In this document: piece by piece, positions 1-8,188 of the stretch
How positions within the stretch are numbered: the stretch's first letter is position 1
How the letters are laid out: each line of letters begins with the position of its first letter
NCBI GenBank assembly: GCA_910578805.1
Contig: CAJTRS010000035.1
Coordinates: 5,648-19,160, forward strand
Length of the DNA: 13,513 nucleotides
Source of the DNA: an uncultured Muribaculaceae bacterium
GTDB lineage: Bacteria > Bacteroidota > Bacteroidia > Bacteroidales > Muribaculaceae
Reading direction: 5' to 3'
Program-made: the position numbers and the translations under genes
Notes under the pieces: model-generated
Told to the model about the DNA's origin: nothing
Databases searched by the model: none
What the model saw: the letters and a program-made list of their open reading frames with translations, nothing else

Positions 1-262
1 TACCATAATAATCTACCTCAGGCTTTTTAAGAGTCCCGTCCGGCATCACTACATAGACGAATCCCTTATGGCTGATCGCATTGCCTTTGAACAAATCAAT
101 TATTTGATTGCAAGAATATGTGATCTCCCCCTCTTTATGACACACGCCGTCGGCTGTAAAATAAAACTTCGGGGCATCATTTTCACGTGGTTCTTCGTCA
201 TTCGAACACCCCGTTGACAACACCGCAATAACGCAAACCAATAGCAAATTTAACCGTTTCAT
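1..262 (-). CDS. small lipoprotein, 3' end cut by window edge
   Basis: An open frame of 87 complete codons begins at an ATG at 262 and runs leftwards out of the window. The N-terminus has two basic residues, a hydrophobic stretch (residues 4-15) and a lipobox-like STGC ending at Cys19, followed by an acidic spacer (SNDEEPRE). This predicts export and lipid anchoring. The mature part visible (from about residue 27) is soluble with two further cysteines; I do not recognise a family. Its ATG overlaps the TGA of the upstream C10 peptidase by the sequence ATGA, so translation is probably coupled and both come from the promoter at 1495-1525. In Bacteroides fragilis, C10 peptidases are known to be encoded beside small propeptide-like inhibitor lipoproteins. 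An inhibitor role is therefore a possible inference from position, but nothing in the visible residues proves it. Confidence 0.8.
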   Translation of the reverse strand, partial: MKRLNLLLVCVIAVLSTGCSNDEEPRENDAPKFYFTADGVCHKEGEITYSCNQIIDLFKGNAISHKGFVYVVMPDGTLKKPEVDYYG

Positions 263-1467
263 AACTCGTTGATTGAACTTTGTGGATAAATATATTTTAT
301 AAATTGGAATTTATCACTATATGAAAGAAATTTTCCAGACTTAAAAAATCCATTTCCTTTACCTTCTGCAAATCCCCAGTTACAATGAAAGAATGAATCC
401 CTAAATCTTTCTATTCTACACAATTCACCATTATCCGAGCGATAATATTTATCTTCATATTCAGTTATGTGAGCACCATCTATAATCCAAGCATGACCAA
501 TTTCTTTATTTGGCTCATGCGCAGCAATTACTACCGGCCTACCATTTTTTATTTCATATGATATCATAGATTCATTGTAACCTGGCACTAAAATCACATC
601 TGTATATCCCATTCTTTCATAATAAATCTTAGCATTCTCCATTGATGCCACCGTCTGTTGTGTTTCTTCATCAAGCTCAACATTACACCCACGAGCAATA
701 GAATACAATATATTTGCAACCTCATCATGATATCCATGTTGATATGTTACTATCGGTTCCTGTAAATATAAACTCCAATTACAATATCTCCCATTTATTG
801 TCTTGGGATATTTATAATATGCAAAAGTTTGAGCAACTGATATCGGCACACAACCAACCGGCACCATTCCTTTATTATTTACAATCATTTTATCTCTATA
901 TGGACTTCCTTGATCCCATGTCGTTTTTATAAAAGCTTCACGTTTTACTATATCCTTAAAGGTTCGTTTATATCCACAATAATGATCCCAATGCCATCTT
1001 GAAGCCCCATATATAGCTGAATCAGGTTCAATCCCTTTTATTTTTTCATGCTGTTCCAAAGATAATTTCATGAATAATGCAGGTCCCTCACCGTATTCAG
1101 GATCAAAACTTCCATCTTCAGACATAGCAATCACCTCAGGACAATCAAAAACGTTCTCAACTACAGCAAATCCTCCTTCATTAAAATTTATAATTAAAAA
1201 ATCGAAATCTTCAATGGAACGGGATACATTTTCTTTAGGATATCTTTCTATTGATTTAACCGATAAATACTTCAGCACAGATCTTGATTCGCATGTTCCA
1301 TATAACAATCTGGCGATTGCTTGCTTCGCTTCTTCAATCGCTTTTTGCTCAAAATCAGCTGAAACACGCATTGTCATATCTTTAGTTTTTTCACCACTAA
1401 AATCAAGTTCATCATTACAAGAATAAGCAACGAACAACAAAATGCACAAATACATCAATTTTTTCAT
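259..1467 (-). CDS. C10 family (streptopain-like) cysteine peptidase lipoprotein
   Basis: This is a secreted papain-fold cysteine peptidase made as an inactive precursor. I place the start at the ATG at 1467 (402 residues) because it gives a normal signal (MKKLM, hydrophobic 4-14, Cys17 after AYS); the frame stays open further upstream, but that part overlaps the promoter. Residues about 33-118 resemble the inhibitor-type prodomain of C10 precursors (INFNEGGFAVV, then VIAMSEDGSF). The catalytic domain shows Gln186 in WDQGSPY (oxyanion hole), Cys206 in VPVGCVPISVAQ, His325 in EIGHAWIIDGAH and the Asn363-Trp364 pair in HCNWGF followed by a Gly-rich loop, matching the streptopain order. The predicted location is lipid-anchored in an envelope membrane, possibly at the surface. 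Its codons are AT-rich compared with the genes to the right, suggesting acquisition. Substrate is unknown; host proteins or competitor proteins are both possible. The stop codon overlaps the next gene's start. Confidence 0.9.
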   Translation of the reverse strand: MKKLMYLCILLFVAYSCNDELDFSGEKTKDMTMRVSADFEQKAIEEAKQAIARLLYGTCESRSVLKYLSVKSIERYPKENVSRSIEDFDFLIINFNEGGFAVVENVFDCPEVIAMSEDGSFDPEYGEGPALFMKLSLEQHEKIKGIEPDSAIYGASRWHWDHYCGYKRTFKDIVKREAFIKTTWDQGSPYRDKMIVNNKGMVPVGCVPISVAQTFAYYKYPKTINGRYCNWSLYLQEPIVTYQHGYHDEVANILYSIARGCNVELDEETQQTVASMENAKIYYERMGYTDVILVPGYNESMISYEIKNGRPVVIAAHEPNKEIGHAWIIDGAHITEYEDKYYRSDNGELCRIERFRDSFFHCNWGFAEGKGNGFFKSGKFLSYSDKFQFIKYIYPQSSINEL

Positions 1468-1494
1468 AACATGCAGTATTAATTTCCCACGTTG

Positions 1495-1525
1495 CAAAGT
1501 AATGATCATTTTAACAATGTGCAAA
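1495..1525 (-). promoter_or_regulatory. Bacteroidetes-type promoter for the C10 peptidase unit
   Basis: On the minus strand a -33 box TTTG (1525-1522) is followed after exactly 19 bases by TTACTTTG (1502-1495), a seven-of-eight match to the -7 consensus TAnnTTTG if the two n positions are counted as free. Transcription would begin near 1488, leaving a leader of about 20 bases before the ATG at 1467. Spacing and box quality make this the best promoter in the left part of the window, and it supports the 1467 start over the longer frame. Confidence 0.6.
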
Positions 1526-1569
1526 TATTTTTACATGTTGTTGAACATATCTTTTTAAGCATCGAGAAA

Positions 1570-1605
1570 CAAAAGAAGCCTCGTCGCAAAGCGAACGAGG
1601 CTTCT
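1570..1605 (-). terminator. rho-independent terminator of the ndk-M23 unit
   Basis: An inverted repeat with arms GAAGCCTCGT (1575-1584) and ACGAGGCTTC (1595-1604) is extended inside by CGC/GCG around an AAA loop and outside by one A-T pair. Read on the minus strand the stem is followed by TTTTG and further T residues. It lies about 30 bases beyond the stop of the M23 peptidase gene and upstream of the C10 promoter, so it separates the two units. Confidence 0.8.
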
Positions 1606-1636
1606 CCTCCATCATTATGCATTATATCTTTAGAAA

Positions 1637-2473
1637 TCAACGGCGACGTGATTTTTTACGCTTCGATGCCGTGGCTTTCGATCTTCTTTTCTTTTTAGAG
1701 GCTTTGTATTTTTTCTTTGCCGGGCCATATTTCTGCGACTTGTCGTAAGATGACTTGTCGAAAGTAAATATGTCCTTGTGTGTAACATAATTTTCAAAGT
1801 CGATGATAGCGGCGGGATTTATGGCCAATCCGAGGAAGCGGGTCTCGAAATGAAGGTGCGGCCCGGTACTGCGTCCGGTATTGCCTCCGAGAGCTATAGG
1901 CTCACCGGCCTTTACCCGTTGGTTGGGCTTCACGAGAAACGCGGAGAGATGACCATAAACAGTCTCCAGACCATTGTCGTGGCGCACCACTACATAGTAA
2001 CCATAGCCTCTACGCTCATACTTGGTCAGACGAACCTTACCGTCAAATGCGGCAACCACTGTGTCGCCCACGCGCAGGTTCAGGTCAATACCGCGGTGCA
2101 TGCGACCGAAGCGCGGACGGTAACCGTAGCCGGAAGTGACCACACCCTTCACGGGAGCCACATATCCGGTAACGTCAATATCTTTCACCATCGGAATCTC
2201 CATTCCGGCATAGGCGTTTACCGACTGGCTGTCCCAGTTGTAGGTAAATATTTCATCGTCCATCAGAGCCTCACGCTCGGTGATGTCCTTAAGATAACTG
2301 TTGAGTTTCGCTGCATTCAAATCAATGCCCACCGGACGCTGATTTGCTATAAGGTTTTCGTGTTGGTTGTTATGTGAAGCCGGCAGACGGTACTGGGCCA
2401 TTGAGGGTAATGCTGAAAATAGCATAACTGCTGCCGTACCGGTTGCCAAGGCTATTTTTTTCAGAATCTGCAT
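1637..2473 (-). CDS. periplasmic M23 family (LytM-type) peptidase with basic C-terminal tail
   Basis: The 278-residue product has a Sec signal peptide (MQILKKIA, hydrophobic core, cleavage likely after SMA at residue 26). A linker of about 80 residues precedes an M23 peptidase domain at about 106-225. The zinc site is complete: His126 and Asp130 in HRGIDL and His208 in HLHFE, with the catalytic histidines His175 (YGHL) and His206. Such enzymes cut peptide cross-links in peptidoglycan, or, when inactive, activate amidases; here all key residues are present, so activity is expected. After the domain comes a tail of roughly 25 residues made almost entirely of Lys, Arg, Ser and Ala, ending SKRKKSRRR. 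That tail is unusual for the fold and may bind an anionic surface or nucleic acid. The gene follows ndk by 56 bases with no good promoter between and is followed by a strong terminator. Confidence 0.92.
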   Translation of the reverse strand: MQILKKIALATGTAAVMLFSALPSMAQYRLPASHNNQHENLIANQRPVGIDLNAAKLNSYLKDITEREALMDDEIFTYNWDSQSVNAYAGMEIPMVKDIDVTGYVAPVKGVVTSGYGYRPRFGRMHRGIDLNLRVGDTVVAAFDGKVRLTKYERRGYGYYVVVRHDNGLETVYGHLSAFLVKPNQRVKAGEPIALGGNTGRSTGPHLHFETRFLGLAINPAAIIDFENYVTHKDIFTFDKSSYDKSQKYGPAKKKYKASKKKRRSKATASKRKKSRRR

Positions 2474-2529
2474 TTCGTTACTTAATCGGTTTTGTGTTTT
2501 GCGGTTTTTAAGGTTATTATCTTTGTGAT

Positions 2530-2991
2530 TCAGGCTTCATCGGGAGCATAGAGGAACGGAGTGCTCTGCGGTACCCAATCGTAAATCTCACCGTCGGCAA
2601 AGAATCGCTTCAATTCCACTTCGGCATCTTCAAGACTGGAGGACGCATGCACGATGTTCTCCTGACCGGAAAGACTGAAATCGCCGCGGATTGTTCCGGG
2701 CAGAGCCTCCCGTCCATTAGTGGCTCCGGTCATCAGGCGCACTACCCTTACGGCATCACGGCCTTTCAGACACAGAACGATTACCGGTGTTGCCATCATC
2801 GAGGCCAACAGCCACGGAAAAAACGCACGATCAACCAAATGCGCATAGTGTTCACGCAGCAACTTTTCGTCAAGCTGCATCATTTTCATACCCACGATAG
2901 TGAGACCCTTTTGCTGAAAACGGGTTAATATCTGACCTACCAGACCTCGCTCTATCGCCGAAGGCTTAAGGATAACCAGTGTTTTTTCCAT
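2530..2991 (-). CDS. ndk: nucleoside diphosphate kinase
   Basis: Ndk transfers the gamma phosphate of ATP to other NDPs through a phosphohistidine and balances the cytoplasmic NTP and dNTP pools. The start chosen is the ATG at 2991 (MEKTLVILKP), with an in-frame GTG just before it. Length is 153 residues, normal for the family. The nucleotide-binding KPSAIERGLVG segment is present at about 9-19. The active-site histidine is His115 in NIVHASSSLEDAE; the usual motif is NxxHGSDS, so Gly and Asp are replaced by Ala and Ser, which is a variation but leaves the catalytic His, the following Ser and the Glu in place. The gene probably starts a unit with the M23 peptidase, from a weak promoter near 3030-3060. 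Confidence 0.95.
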   Translation of the reverse strand: MEKTLVILKPSAIERGLVGQILTRFQQKGLTIVGMKMMQLDEKLLREHYAHLVDRAFFPWLLASMMATPVIVLCLKGRDAVRVVRLMTGATNGREALPGTIRGDFSLSGQENIVHASSSLEDAEVELKRFFADGEIYDWVPQSTPFLYAPDEA

Positions 2992-3253
2992 CACTTAATA
3001 AATATTTGCTTTTGTGCTTTATGGTTTGGTAAAGATAGTGATTTTAAAGCGCTAATAAAAATCCGAAACATAAATATTATCCCCACCAGCGGAAAAGCCA
3101 CGCAATACCCATCAACAAACCACTATCAATCAGACAAATACACCCAATGTGAAAAAACACAAAATATTACAAGTGAATCATAACGGTTAAACTACTCATG
3201 GCGAAACAGTTAATGGGCTGCAATCTTTTTACACACTTTTTATCCAATCCACA
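2992..3253. other. ndk-recG intergenic region with weak promoter and a 27-codon frame
   Basis: This AT-rich stretch has no clear terminator for recG. On the minus strand TATCTTTA (3037-3030) resembles the -7 box, one base off at the end, with a T-rich -33 position near 3057-3060; it would give ndk a leader of about 30 bases. There is also a minus-strand frame from a GTG at 3160 to a TAA at 3077, 27 codons, whose product would be hydrophobic and end LFRWWG; an internal ATG at 3112 would give 11 codons. Coding cannot be asserted. Confidence 0.4.
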
Positions 3254-5347
3254 TCAACTTATCATGCTCCAATCCACCACACGGTTAAATATCGAACGTA
3301 TCTCTTTCAACAATCCGGCATGCTCTGTTTGAGCCAAAGAGGGGTCCTTATCGAGAATGCCGCAAGCGCAATCACGCGCCATCTGTATAATAGCACCGTC
3401 AGTAGCTAAATTTGCTATATGCAAGTCAATAGCCATGCCACTTTGAAGCGTACCTTCAAGATCGCCGGGGCCGCGCAACTTCAGATCGGCTTCAGCTACT
3501 ACAAAACCGTCGGAAGTGGACGTCATGATCTCAAGCCGCCGGCGCGTGTCCTTGCCGATGGTCTGCTTGGACATGAGCACACAATAACTCTGACCGTCGC
3601 CACGCCCCACACGTCCCCGCAACTGATGGAGCTGCGACAAACCGAATCGCTCGGCATTCTCAATCACCATAGTGGTGGCATTAGGTACATTGACACCCAC
3701 CTCTATCACTGTGGTGGCCACAAGTATATCGGCTTTATGTGACACAAAAAGCGCCATTTGCGCATCTTTCTCGGCCGGCTTCATCTTGCCGTGCACATAA
3801 GCCACCCTATAGTCCCTGAACACATCGCATATCTGTTCATAGCCCTCTTCAAGACTCTTCATATCCGTCTTTTCATTTTCTTTGATGAGCGGATATACAA
3901 TGTACACCTGACGACCGGCTTTAAGCTGACGTGTTATCGCGCGGTAAACATCAAGCCGATGATTATCATACCGCAATAGTGTCACCACCGGCTTGCGCCC
4001 GGGCGGGAGTTCGTCTATCACCGACACATCAAGATCGCCGTAAACAGTCATGGCAAGAGTGCGCGGTATGGGGGTGGCCGTCATCACCAGTACATGGGGA
4101 GGCACAGTATTCTTACGCCACATCTTGGCGCGCTGAGCCACTCCGAACCTATGCTGCTCGTCGATCACCACAAACCCGAGGTTACGGAACCGCACCGAAT
4201 CCTCGATCACGGCATGCGTGCCGATGAGAATATGGAGAGACCCGTCGGCAAGCTGGCCATGTATCACATCTCGCTGTTTTTTAGGGGTGGAACCGGTGAG
4301 AAGTTTTATGTTTACTCCAACCTTTGCTGCCAGTGGAGCCAATGTCTCAAAATGCTGCGTGGCAAGAATCTCCGTAGGCGCCATCAGACAGGCCTGTGTG
4401 CCATTGTCAAGAGCAATGAGCATGCACAACAATGCCACAAGGGTTTTCCCGCTTCCCACATCGCCTTGCAGCAGACGGTTCATCTGACGCCCGCTGTTCA
4501 TATCGGCACGTATCTCCTTTATCACACGTTTCTGCGCGCCCGTTAGTTCAAATGGCAACACCTGAGAATAAAACGAGTGGAAAAAAGTGCCCACCCTCGT
4601 AAAACGCATACCACCGGTACGGGCGGCCCTATGGCGTGAATAATTCAGAATGTTGAGTTGCAGATAAAGCAATTCCTCGAACTTAAGGCGTAAACGCGCT
4701 TTGTCGAGTTCGGCGGCATTACGTGGATTATGAATGGCATGCAGGGCGTCGCGCCTTGACATGAGACGCAGCTTCTCCACTATATCTACAGGCAGAGGAT
4801 CGGCTATGTTTCGGCAATAGGTTCCCAGCAAAGTCTGCACCATGGTGAAAAGTGTACGTGAAGTCACGCCGCGGTTGCGCAATTTCTCGGTAAGCGGATA
4901 CACTCCCCGTAATCCCCGGGCAAACCCGGCGCTGTCGGGAGTATCCATCTCGGGGTGAACCATGCTCCATCGTCCGGAAAATGACGACGGCTTACCGAAC
5001 ACCACATATTCCATTCCCGTACGGTACATCTCGCGAATAGCCTTAATGCGTTTGAACCAAACCACCTCCATCGACGATGTACCGTCAGTGAATAGCCCCA
5101 CAAGTCTCATCTTGGCACCTTCACCCTGCACACTGAAACTGACAAAATGCCCTTTTACCTGAACCATGGGCATATCGCCTGAGAAATCGGCTATGCGATA
5201 GAAACGACTCCGATCAACATAGTGCGACGGAAAATGATACAACAGATCGGCACATGTGACTATGCCAAGTTCCTTGGCAAGAAGTTCGCCGCGTTTAGGC
5301 CCTACCCCTTTCAGAAACTTTATATCGGTGGCTCTGAGGCGCTCCAT
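3254..5347 (-). CDS. recG: ATP-dependent DNA helicase RecG
   Basis: RecG is a monomeric double-strand DNA translocase that reverses stalled replication forks and processes branched DNA and R-loops. The 697-residue length is normal. The N-terminal wedge region starts with FLKGVGPKRGELL and covers about 1-240 with its OB-type fold. Helicase motifs follow in order: Walker A GDVGSGKT (295-302), motif Ia APTEIL (323-328), Walker B DEQH (396-399), motif III TATPIPRT (423-430), motif V VATTVIEVGVNVPNAT (about 543-558) and motif VI QLRGRVGRG (575-583). The C-terminal domain is complete. Its ATG lies 6 bases beyond the ispD stop, so it is the last gene of the ispD cluster and probably relies on upstream promoters. 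Confidence 0.97.
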   Translation of the reverse strand: MERLRATDIKFLKGVGPKRGELLAKELGIVTCADLLYHFPSHYVDRSRFYRIADFSGDMPMVQVKGHFVSFSVQGEGAKMRLVGLFTDGTSSMEVVWFKRIKAIREMYRTGMEYVVFGKPSSFSGRWSMVHPEMDTPDSAGFARGLRGVYPLTEKLRNRGVTSRTLFTMVQTLLGTYCRNIADPLPVDIVEKLRLMSRRDALHAIHNPRNAAELDKARLRLKFEELLYLQLNILNYSRHRAARTGGMRFTRVGTFFHSFYSQVLPFELTGAQKRVIKEIRADMNSGRQMNRLLQGDVGSGKTLVALLCMLIALDNGTQACLMAPTEILATQHFETLAPLAAKVGVNIKLLTGSTPKKQRDVIHGQLADGSLHILIGTHAVIEDSVRFRNLGFVVIDEQHRFGVAQRAKMWRKNTVPPHVLVMTATPIPRTLAMTVYGDLDVSVIDELPPGRKPVVTLLRYDNHRLDVYRAITRQLKAGRQVYIVYPLIKENEKTDMKSLEEGYEQICDVFRDYRVAYVHGKMKPAEKDAQMALFVSHKADILVATTVIEVGVNVPNATTMVIENAERFGLSQLHQLRGRVGRGDGQSYCVLMSKQTIGKDTRRRLEIMTSTSDGFVVAEADLKLRGPGDLEGTLQSGMAIDLHIANLATDGAIIQMARDCACGILDKDPSLAQTEHAGLLKEIRSIFNRVVDWSMIS

Positions 5348-5353
5348 GGCATA

Positions 5354-6031
5354 TTATTCGTCCATACACAGACCCGCCACTGCAAGATCGCGCGGCAGAG
5401 TTATCTTGAATGTATCGGAATGACCCTCCACCAACGCAATATCTGCATAACCGGCACTTTCCATTACAGAAGCGTCATCGGTAAATTCCTTACGGTAAGG
5501 ACGCGAATAAGCATCGTGCAGGTAATCCGACAGGAAAGCCTGCGGGGTCTGCACAGCCTTGTACCGGCTGCGCTGCACAGCCCGTGAACCGGGAAATCCA
5601 TCTATGGTCTCACGCAGTGAATCCACCACATCGACCACCGGCACAGCTCCCTGACGTCCGCTATCCAACGCTCCGATGAGAGCATCGGTGACCTGAGGCA
5701 TCACAAACGGGCGGGCACCGTCATGAACGAGCACATAAGTATCGGCAGCCACGCGCTCAACGGCATTTTTCACGCTCTGCCACCGCGTATCCCCCCCGAT
5801 GACCACCTCTGGCGATTCAAAGCCGTGTTTACGGCACTTATCACCCCACTCCTCTACAAAATCGCTACTGAGAACCAACAGCAATTCCGCCTCCGGCACT
5901 GCGCGACGCATTCGGTCTATGGTAGTCATCAGCACAGGACGTCCTCCAAGCTCACAAAACTGCTTGGGCAACGGAGCCCCGAAGCGCCGGCCGCTTCCGG
6001 CCGCCACGATTATGGCACATACCTTCCTCAT
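5354..6031 (-). CDS. ispD: 2-C-methyl-D-erythritol 4-phosphate cytidylyltransferase
   Basis: IspD joins CTP and methylerythritol phosphate to give CDP-ME in the non-mevalonate isoprenoid pathway, feeding quinones and undecaprenyl phosphate. The 225-residue protein carries the nucleotide-binding loop AAGSGRRFG (10-18) with Lys23 in PKQF, the DGARPF motif (104-109), a central VVDVVDS segment (122-128), QTPQAF (161-166) and TDDAS (184-188). Lys209 near the end fits the second catalytic lysine of the family. The ATG is 2 bases after the stop of the S41 peptidase gene and the stop is 6 bases before recG, so the three are co-transcribed. There is no fused IspF domain. Confidence 0.95.
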   Translation of the reverse strand: MRKVCAIIVAAGSGRRFGAPLPKQFCELGGRPVLMTTIDRMRRAVPEAELLLVLSSDFVEEWGDKCRKHGFESPEVVIGGDTRWQSVKNAVERVAADTYVLVHDGARPFVMPQVTDALIGALDSGRQGAVPVVDVVDSLRETIDGFPGSRAVQRSRYKAVQTPQAFLSDYLHDAYSRPYRKEFTDDASVMESAGYADIALVEGHSDTFKITLPRDLAVAGLCMDE

Positions 6032-6033
6032 GG

Positions 6034-7632
6034 CTATTTATCCGATGGTGAAAGCACAGACGAATACTCTTCTTGGCTGGATATTATATCCACACCTTTT
6101 TTATATATAGGGTTCAATCCGTTAGCCACACGGTAAAATGCCGCCTCGTCGTAAATATCACGTCCGATGTAAGCCTTGAGTATGGTGTGGATTATAGCAC
6201 TGCTCACAGCCAGTTGTTCGGCATTTTTGGACACACCCTCCTTTTCCCCGAATGCAACCATCTCGTCCATCATGGCGGGGGTAACGGTAAATCCTTTGAC
6301 AAATGCCTCAACATCAGGATAGTTCTTTTTGATATCGGCACGGTGCTCCTCCACATATTTCAGACAGTAACGGTAAAGCACGCCTTTGGCCATAAGGTCA
6401 CGATAATAATCGCTGTAACCGACAGTGTCGATGGGCACAAAACGGTCGGGCATGATGCCACCTCCACCATACACAGGGCGATTGAGCCTATTTGTACGGA
6501 AAAGCAACGAATCGGAGAAATGAATGCTGTCGGCATTAGTAAGCTCACCGGAATCATACCGGTGCATTATGTCGGCATAATAGTCATCATCGCCCTCATT
6601 ATACGGTTTCTGTATGCACCTACCGGAGGGTGTATAGTACCGTGCCACGGTAAGACGTATCATAGACCCGTCGGGAAACGGGAAAGGCCGCTGCACCAAT
6701 CCTTTGCCATATGTACGGCGGCCTACTATCACGCCACGGTCATTGTCCTGAAGAGCTCCTGAGAGAATTTCGCTTGCCGAGGCCGAATATTGGTTGACGA
6801 GCACCACCACCTTGCAGTCGCGGTACGGACCGTTCTTGGTGACATCGAAATACATTGGACGAGTATTCTCTCCCTGCGTATAGACCACACGATCACCTTT
6901 GTCAAGGAACAATTCGGCCACCTGTGTGGCTGCCTGCAGAAAACCGCCGCCATTGTCCTGAAGGTCTATCACAAGATTTTTCATGCCTTTCTTACGCAGA
7001 TCGCCCAAGGCTTTTTTCATTTCATCAAACGTGGTTTCAGCAAATCTCGACACACGCACATAGCCGGTAGCCGGGTCTATCATATAGGCCGCATCAACGC
7101 TATAGATAGGAATATCGTCACGCACCACTCTGAAGTTCAACGTATCGGGCACACCGCGTCGCATGACGCCGAGATCGACCACCGTACCCTTTGGCCCGCG
7201 CAGATGCTTCATCACCTGCGAGTTTTTCAGTTTCTTACCGGCGATGACAGTGTCGTTGGCTGAAATTATACGATCGCCGGCCAATATGCCTACACGCTCC
7301 GAAGGGCCTCCGGCAATGGTCTGAATCACATAGACCGTGTCGGTAGCCATATTGAACTGAATGCCTATGCCGGAAAAATTACCCGACAGCGGTTCGGTGA
7401 ATTCACGTGTCTCTTCGGCATTGGTATATTGTGAATGTGGGTCGAGCTTTTTAAGCATGGCTGTTATAGCCGATTCCACCATAGTCTCGGAATTTACCGA
7501 ATCGACATAGAATTTCTCAATTATATGTTCGGCATACTGTAGCTTCTGAAGCGGATTCATGGCCATGGTCTGCGCCTGCACTGTTACAGCGGCGGCACAC
7601 AGACCCAAAGCCGCAAGGCATATCTTTCTCAT
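6034..7632 (-). CDS. S41 family C-terminal processing peptidase (CtpA-like)
   Basis: This is an exported serine protease that recognises protein C-termini through a PDZ domain and trims or degrades envelope proteins. The 532 residues start with a signal peptide (MRKICLAALG, cleavage likely after VQA at residue 20). The PDZ domain covers about 85-165 (FSGIGIQF, GILAGDRIISANDTVI). The catalytic core has the conserved VIDLQDNGGGFL segment (221-232), nucleophile Ser285 within SASASE (283-288) and general base Lys310 in YGKGLVQ; the 25-residue spacing equals that of the Ser-Lys dyad of E. coli Prc. A C-terminal region of about 170 residues follows, as in many Bacteroidetes members. There are 64 bases between it and the coaD stop, with no convincing promoter, and 2 bases to ispD. 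Confidence 0.95.
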   Translation of the reverse strand: MRKICLAALGLCAAAVTVQAQTMAMNPLQKLQYAEHIIEKFYVDSVNSETMVESAITAMLKKLDPHSQYTNAEETREFTEPLSGNFSGIGIQFNMATDTVYVIQTIAGGPSERVGILAGDRIISANDTVIAGKKLKNSQVMKHLRGPKGTVVDLGVMRRGVPDTLNFRVVRDDIPIYSVDAAYMIDPATGYVRVSRFAETTFDEMKKALGDLRKKGMKNLVIDLQDNGGGFLQAATQVAELFLDKGDRVVYTQGENTRPMYFDVTKNGPYRDCKVVVLVNQYSASASEILSGALQDNDRGVIVGRRTYGKGLVQRPFPFPDGSMIRLTVARYYTPSGRCIQKPYNEGDDDYYADIMHRYDSGELTNADSIHFSDSLLFRTNRLNRPVYGGGGIMPDRFVPIDTVGYSDYYRDLMAKGVLYRYCLKYVEEHRADIKKNYPDVEAFVKGFTVTPAMMDEMVAFGEKEGVSKNAEQLAVSSAIIHTILKAYIGRDIYDEAAFYRVANGLNPIYKKGVDIISSQEEYSSVLSPSDK

Positions 7633-7696
7633 AGTCTTTCTTACGATATGATGATGTGTTAAAGTTGAAACTATCTATATAATGCGATTATGAGTA

Positions 7697-8188
7697 TTAT
7701 TGTTTTTCGCAGGCTTCGCCGGGAATGAACCGGGAGGTATCTACTCCGTAGCGCTGAAGTTCCCTGACCATCGAAGAACTCACCATTGATAATGACGGTT
7801 CGGCAAACAGCACCACGGTCTCTATCCCCGAGATAGCCCTGTTGATATCGGCAAGATTGCGCTCATATTCAAAGTCGGCTACCGAGCGCACACCTCTGAG
7901 CAGAAACCCCGCACCGACCATGCGGGCGGCTTCTACCGTAAGTCCGCTCCAGGCCATCACCTCCACCCGCGGAATGCCTCTCAGCAATTTCCTCAACTCC
8001 TCGGCTCGGTTATCGGCAATCGATTCCGATGATGTTTTTTCTCCGTTGACTCCGACCACCACTACCACGCGGTCAAACAAACCGAGTCCGCGCTGCAATA
8101 TGGACATATGGCCTATGGTAAACGGATTGAACGTACCCGCAAAAACCGCAGTACGCAGACTGTCGGATTCATGATATCTGTGAGTCAT
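7697..8188 (-). CDS. coaD: phosphopantetheine adenylyltransferase
   Basis: CoaD adenylates 4'-phosphopantetheine to dephospho-CoA, the penultimate step of coenzyme A synthesis. I choose the ATG at 8188 (163 residues); the frame extends to a TTG at 8200, but the ATG start already leaves about 11 residues before the first beta strand. Motifs seen are GTFNPFTIGH (18-27, the TxxH nucleotidyl transfer signature), FLLRGVRSVADFEYE (about 95-109) and SMVSSSMVREL (134-144). The start lies 20 bases inside the end of parE, so translation of the two is probably coupled. Confidence 0.95.
   Translation of the reverse strand: MTHRYHESDSLRTAVFAGTFNPFTIGHMSILQRGLGLFDRVVVVVGVNGEKTSSESIADNRAEELRKLLRGIPRVEVMAWSGLTVEAARMVGAGFLLRGVRSVADFEYERNLADINRAISGIETVVLFAEPSLSMVSSSMVRELQRYGVDTSRFIPGEACEKQ

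Noticed and set aside
1468..1524. Longer N-terminus of the C10 peptidase from an ATG at 1524
   Set aside because: It would overlap the promoter boxes and put 19 residues before a complete lipoprotein signal.
2518..2525. TATCTTTG on the plus strand, a perfect -7 box
   Set aside because: No TTTG at 19-21 bases before it (nearest at 16 and 23), and no plus-strand gene follows; it would only read antisense to ndk.
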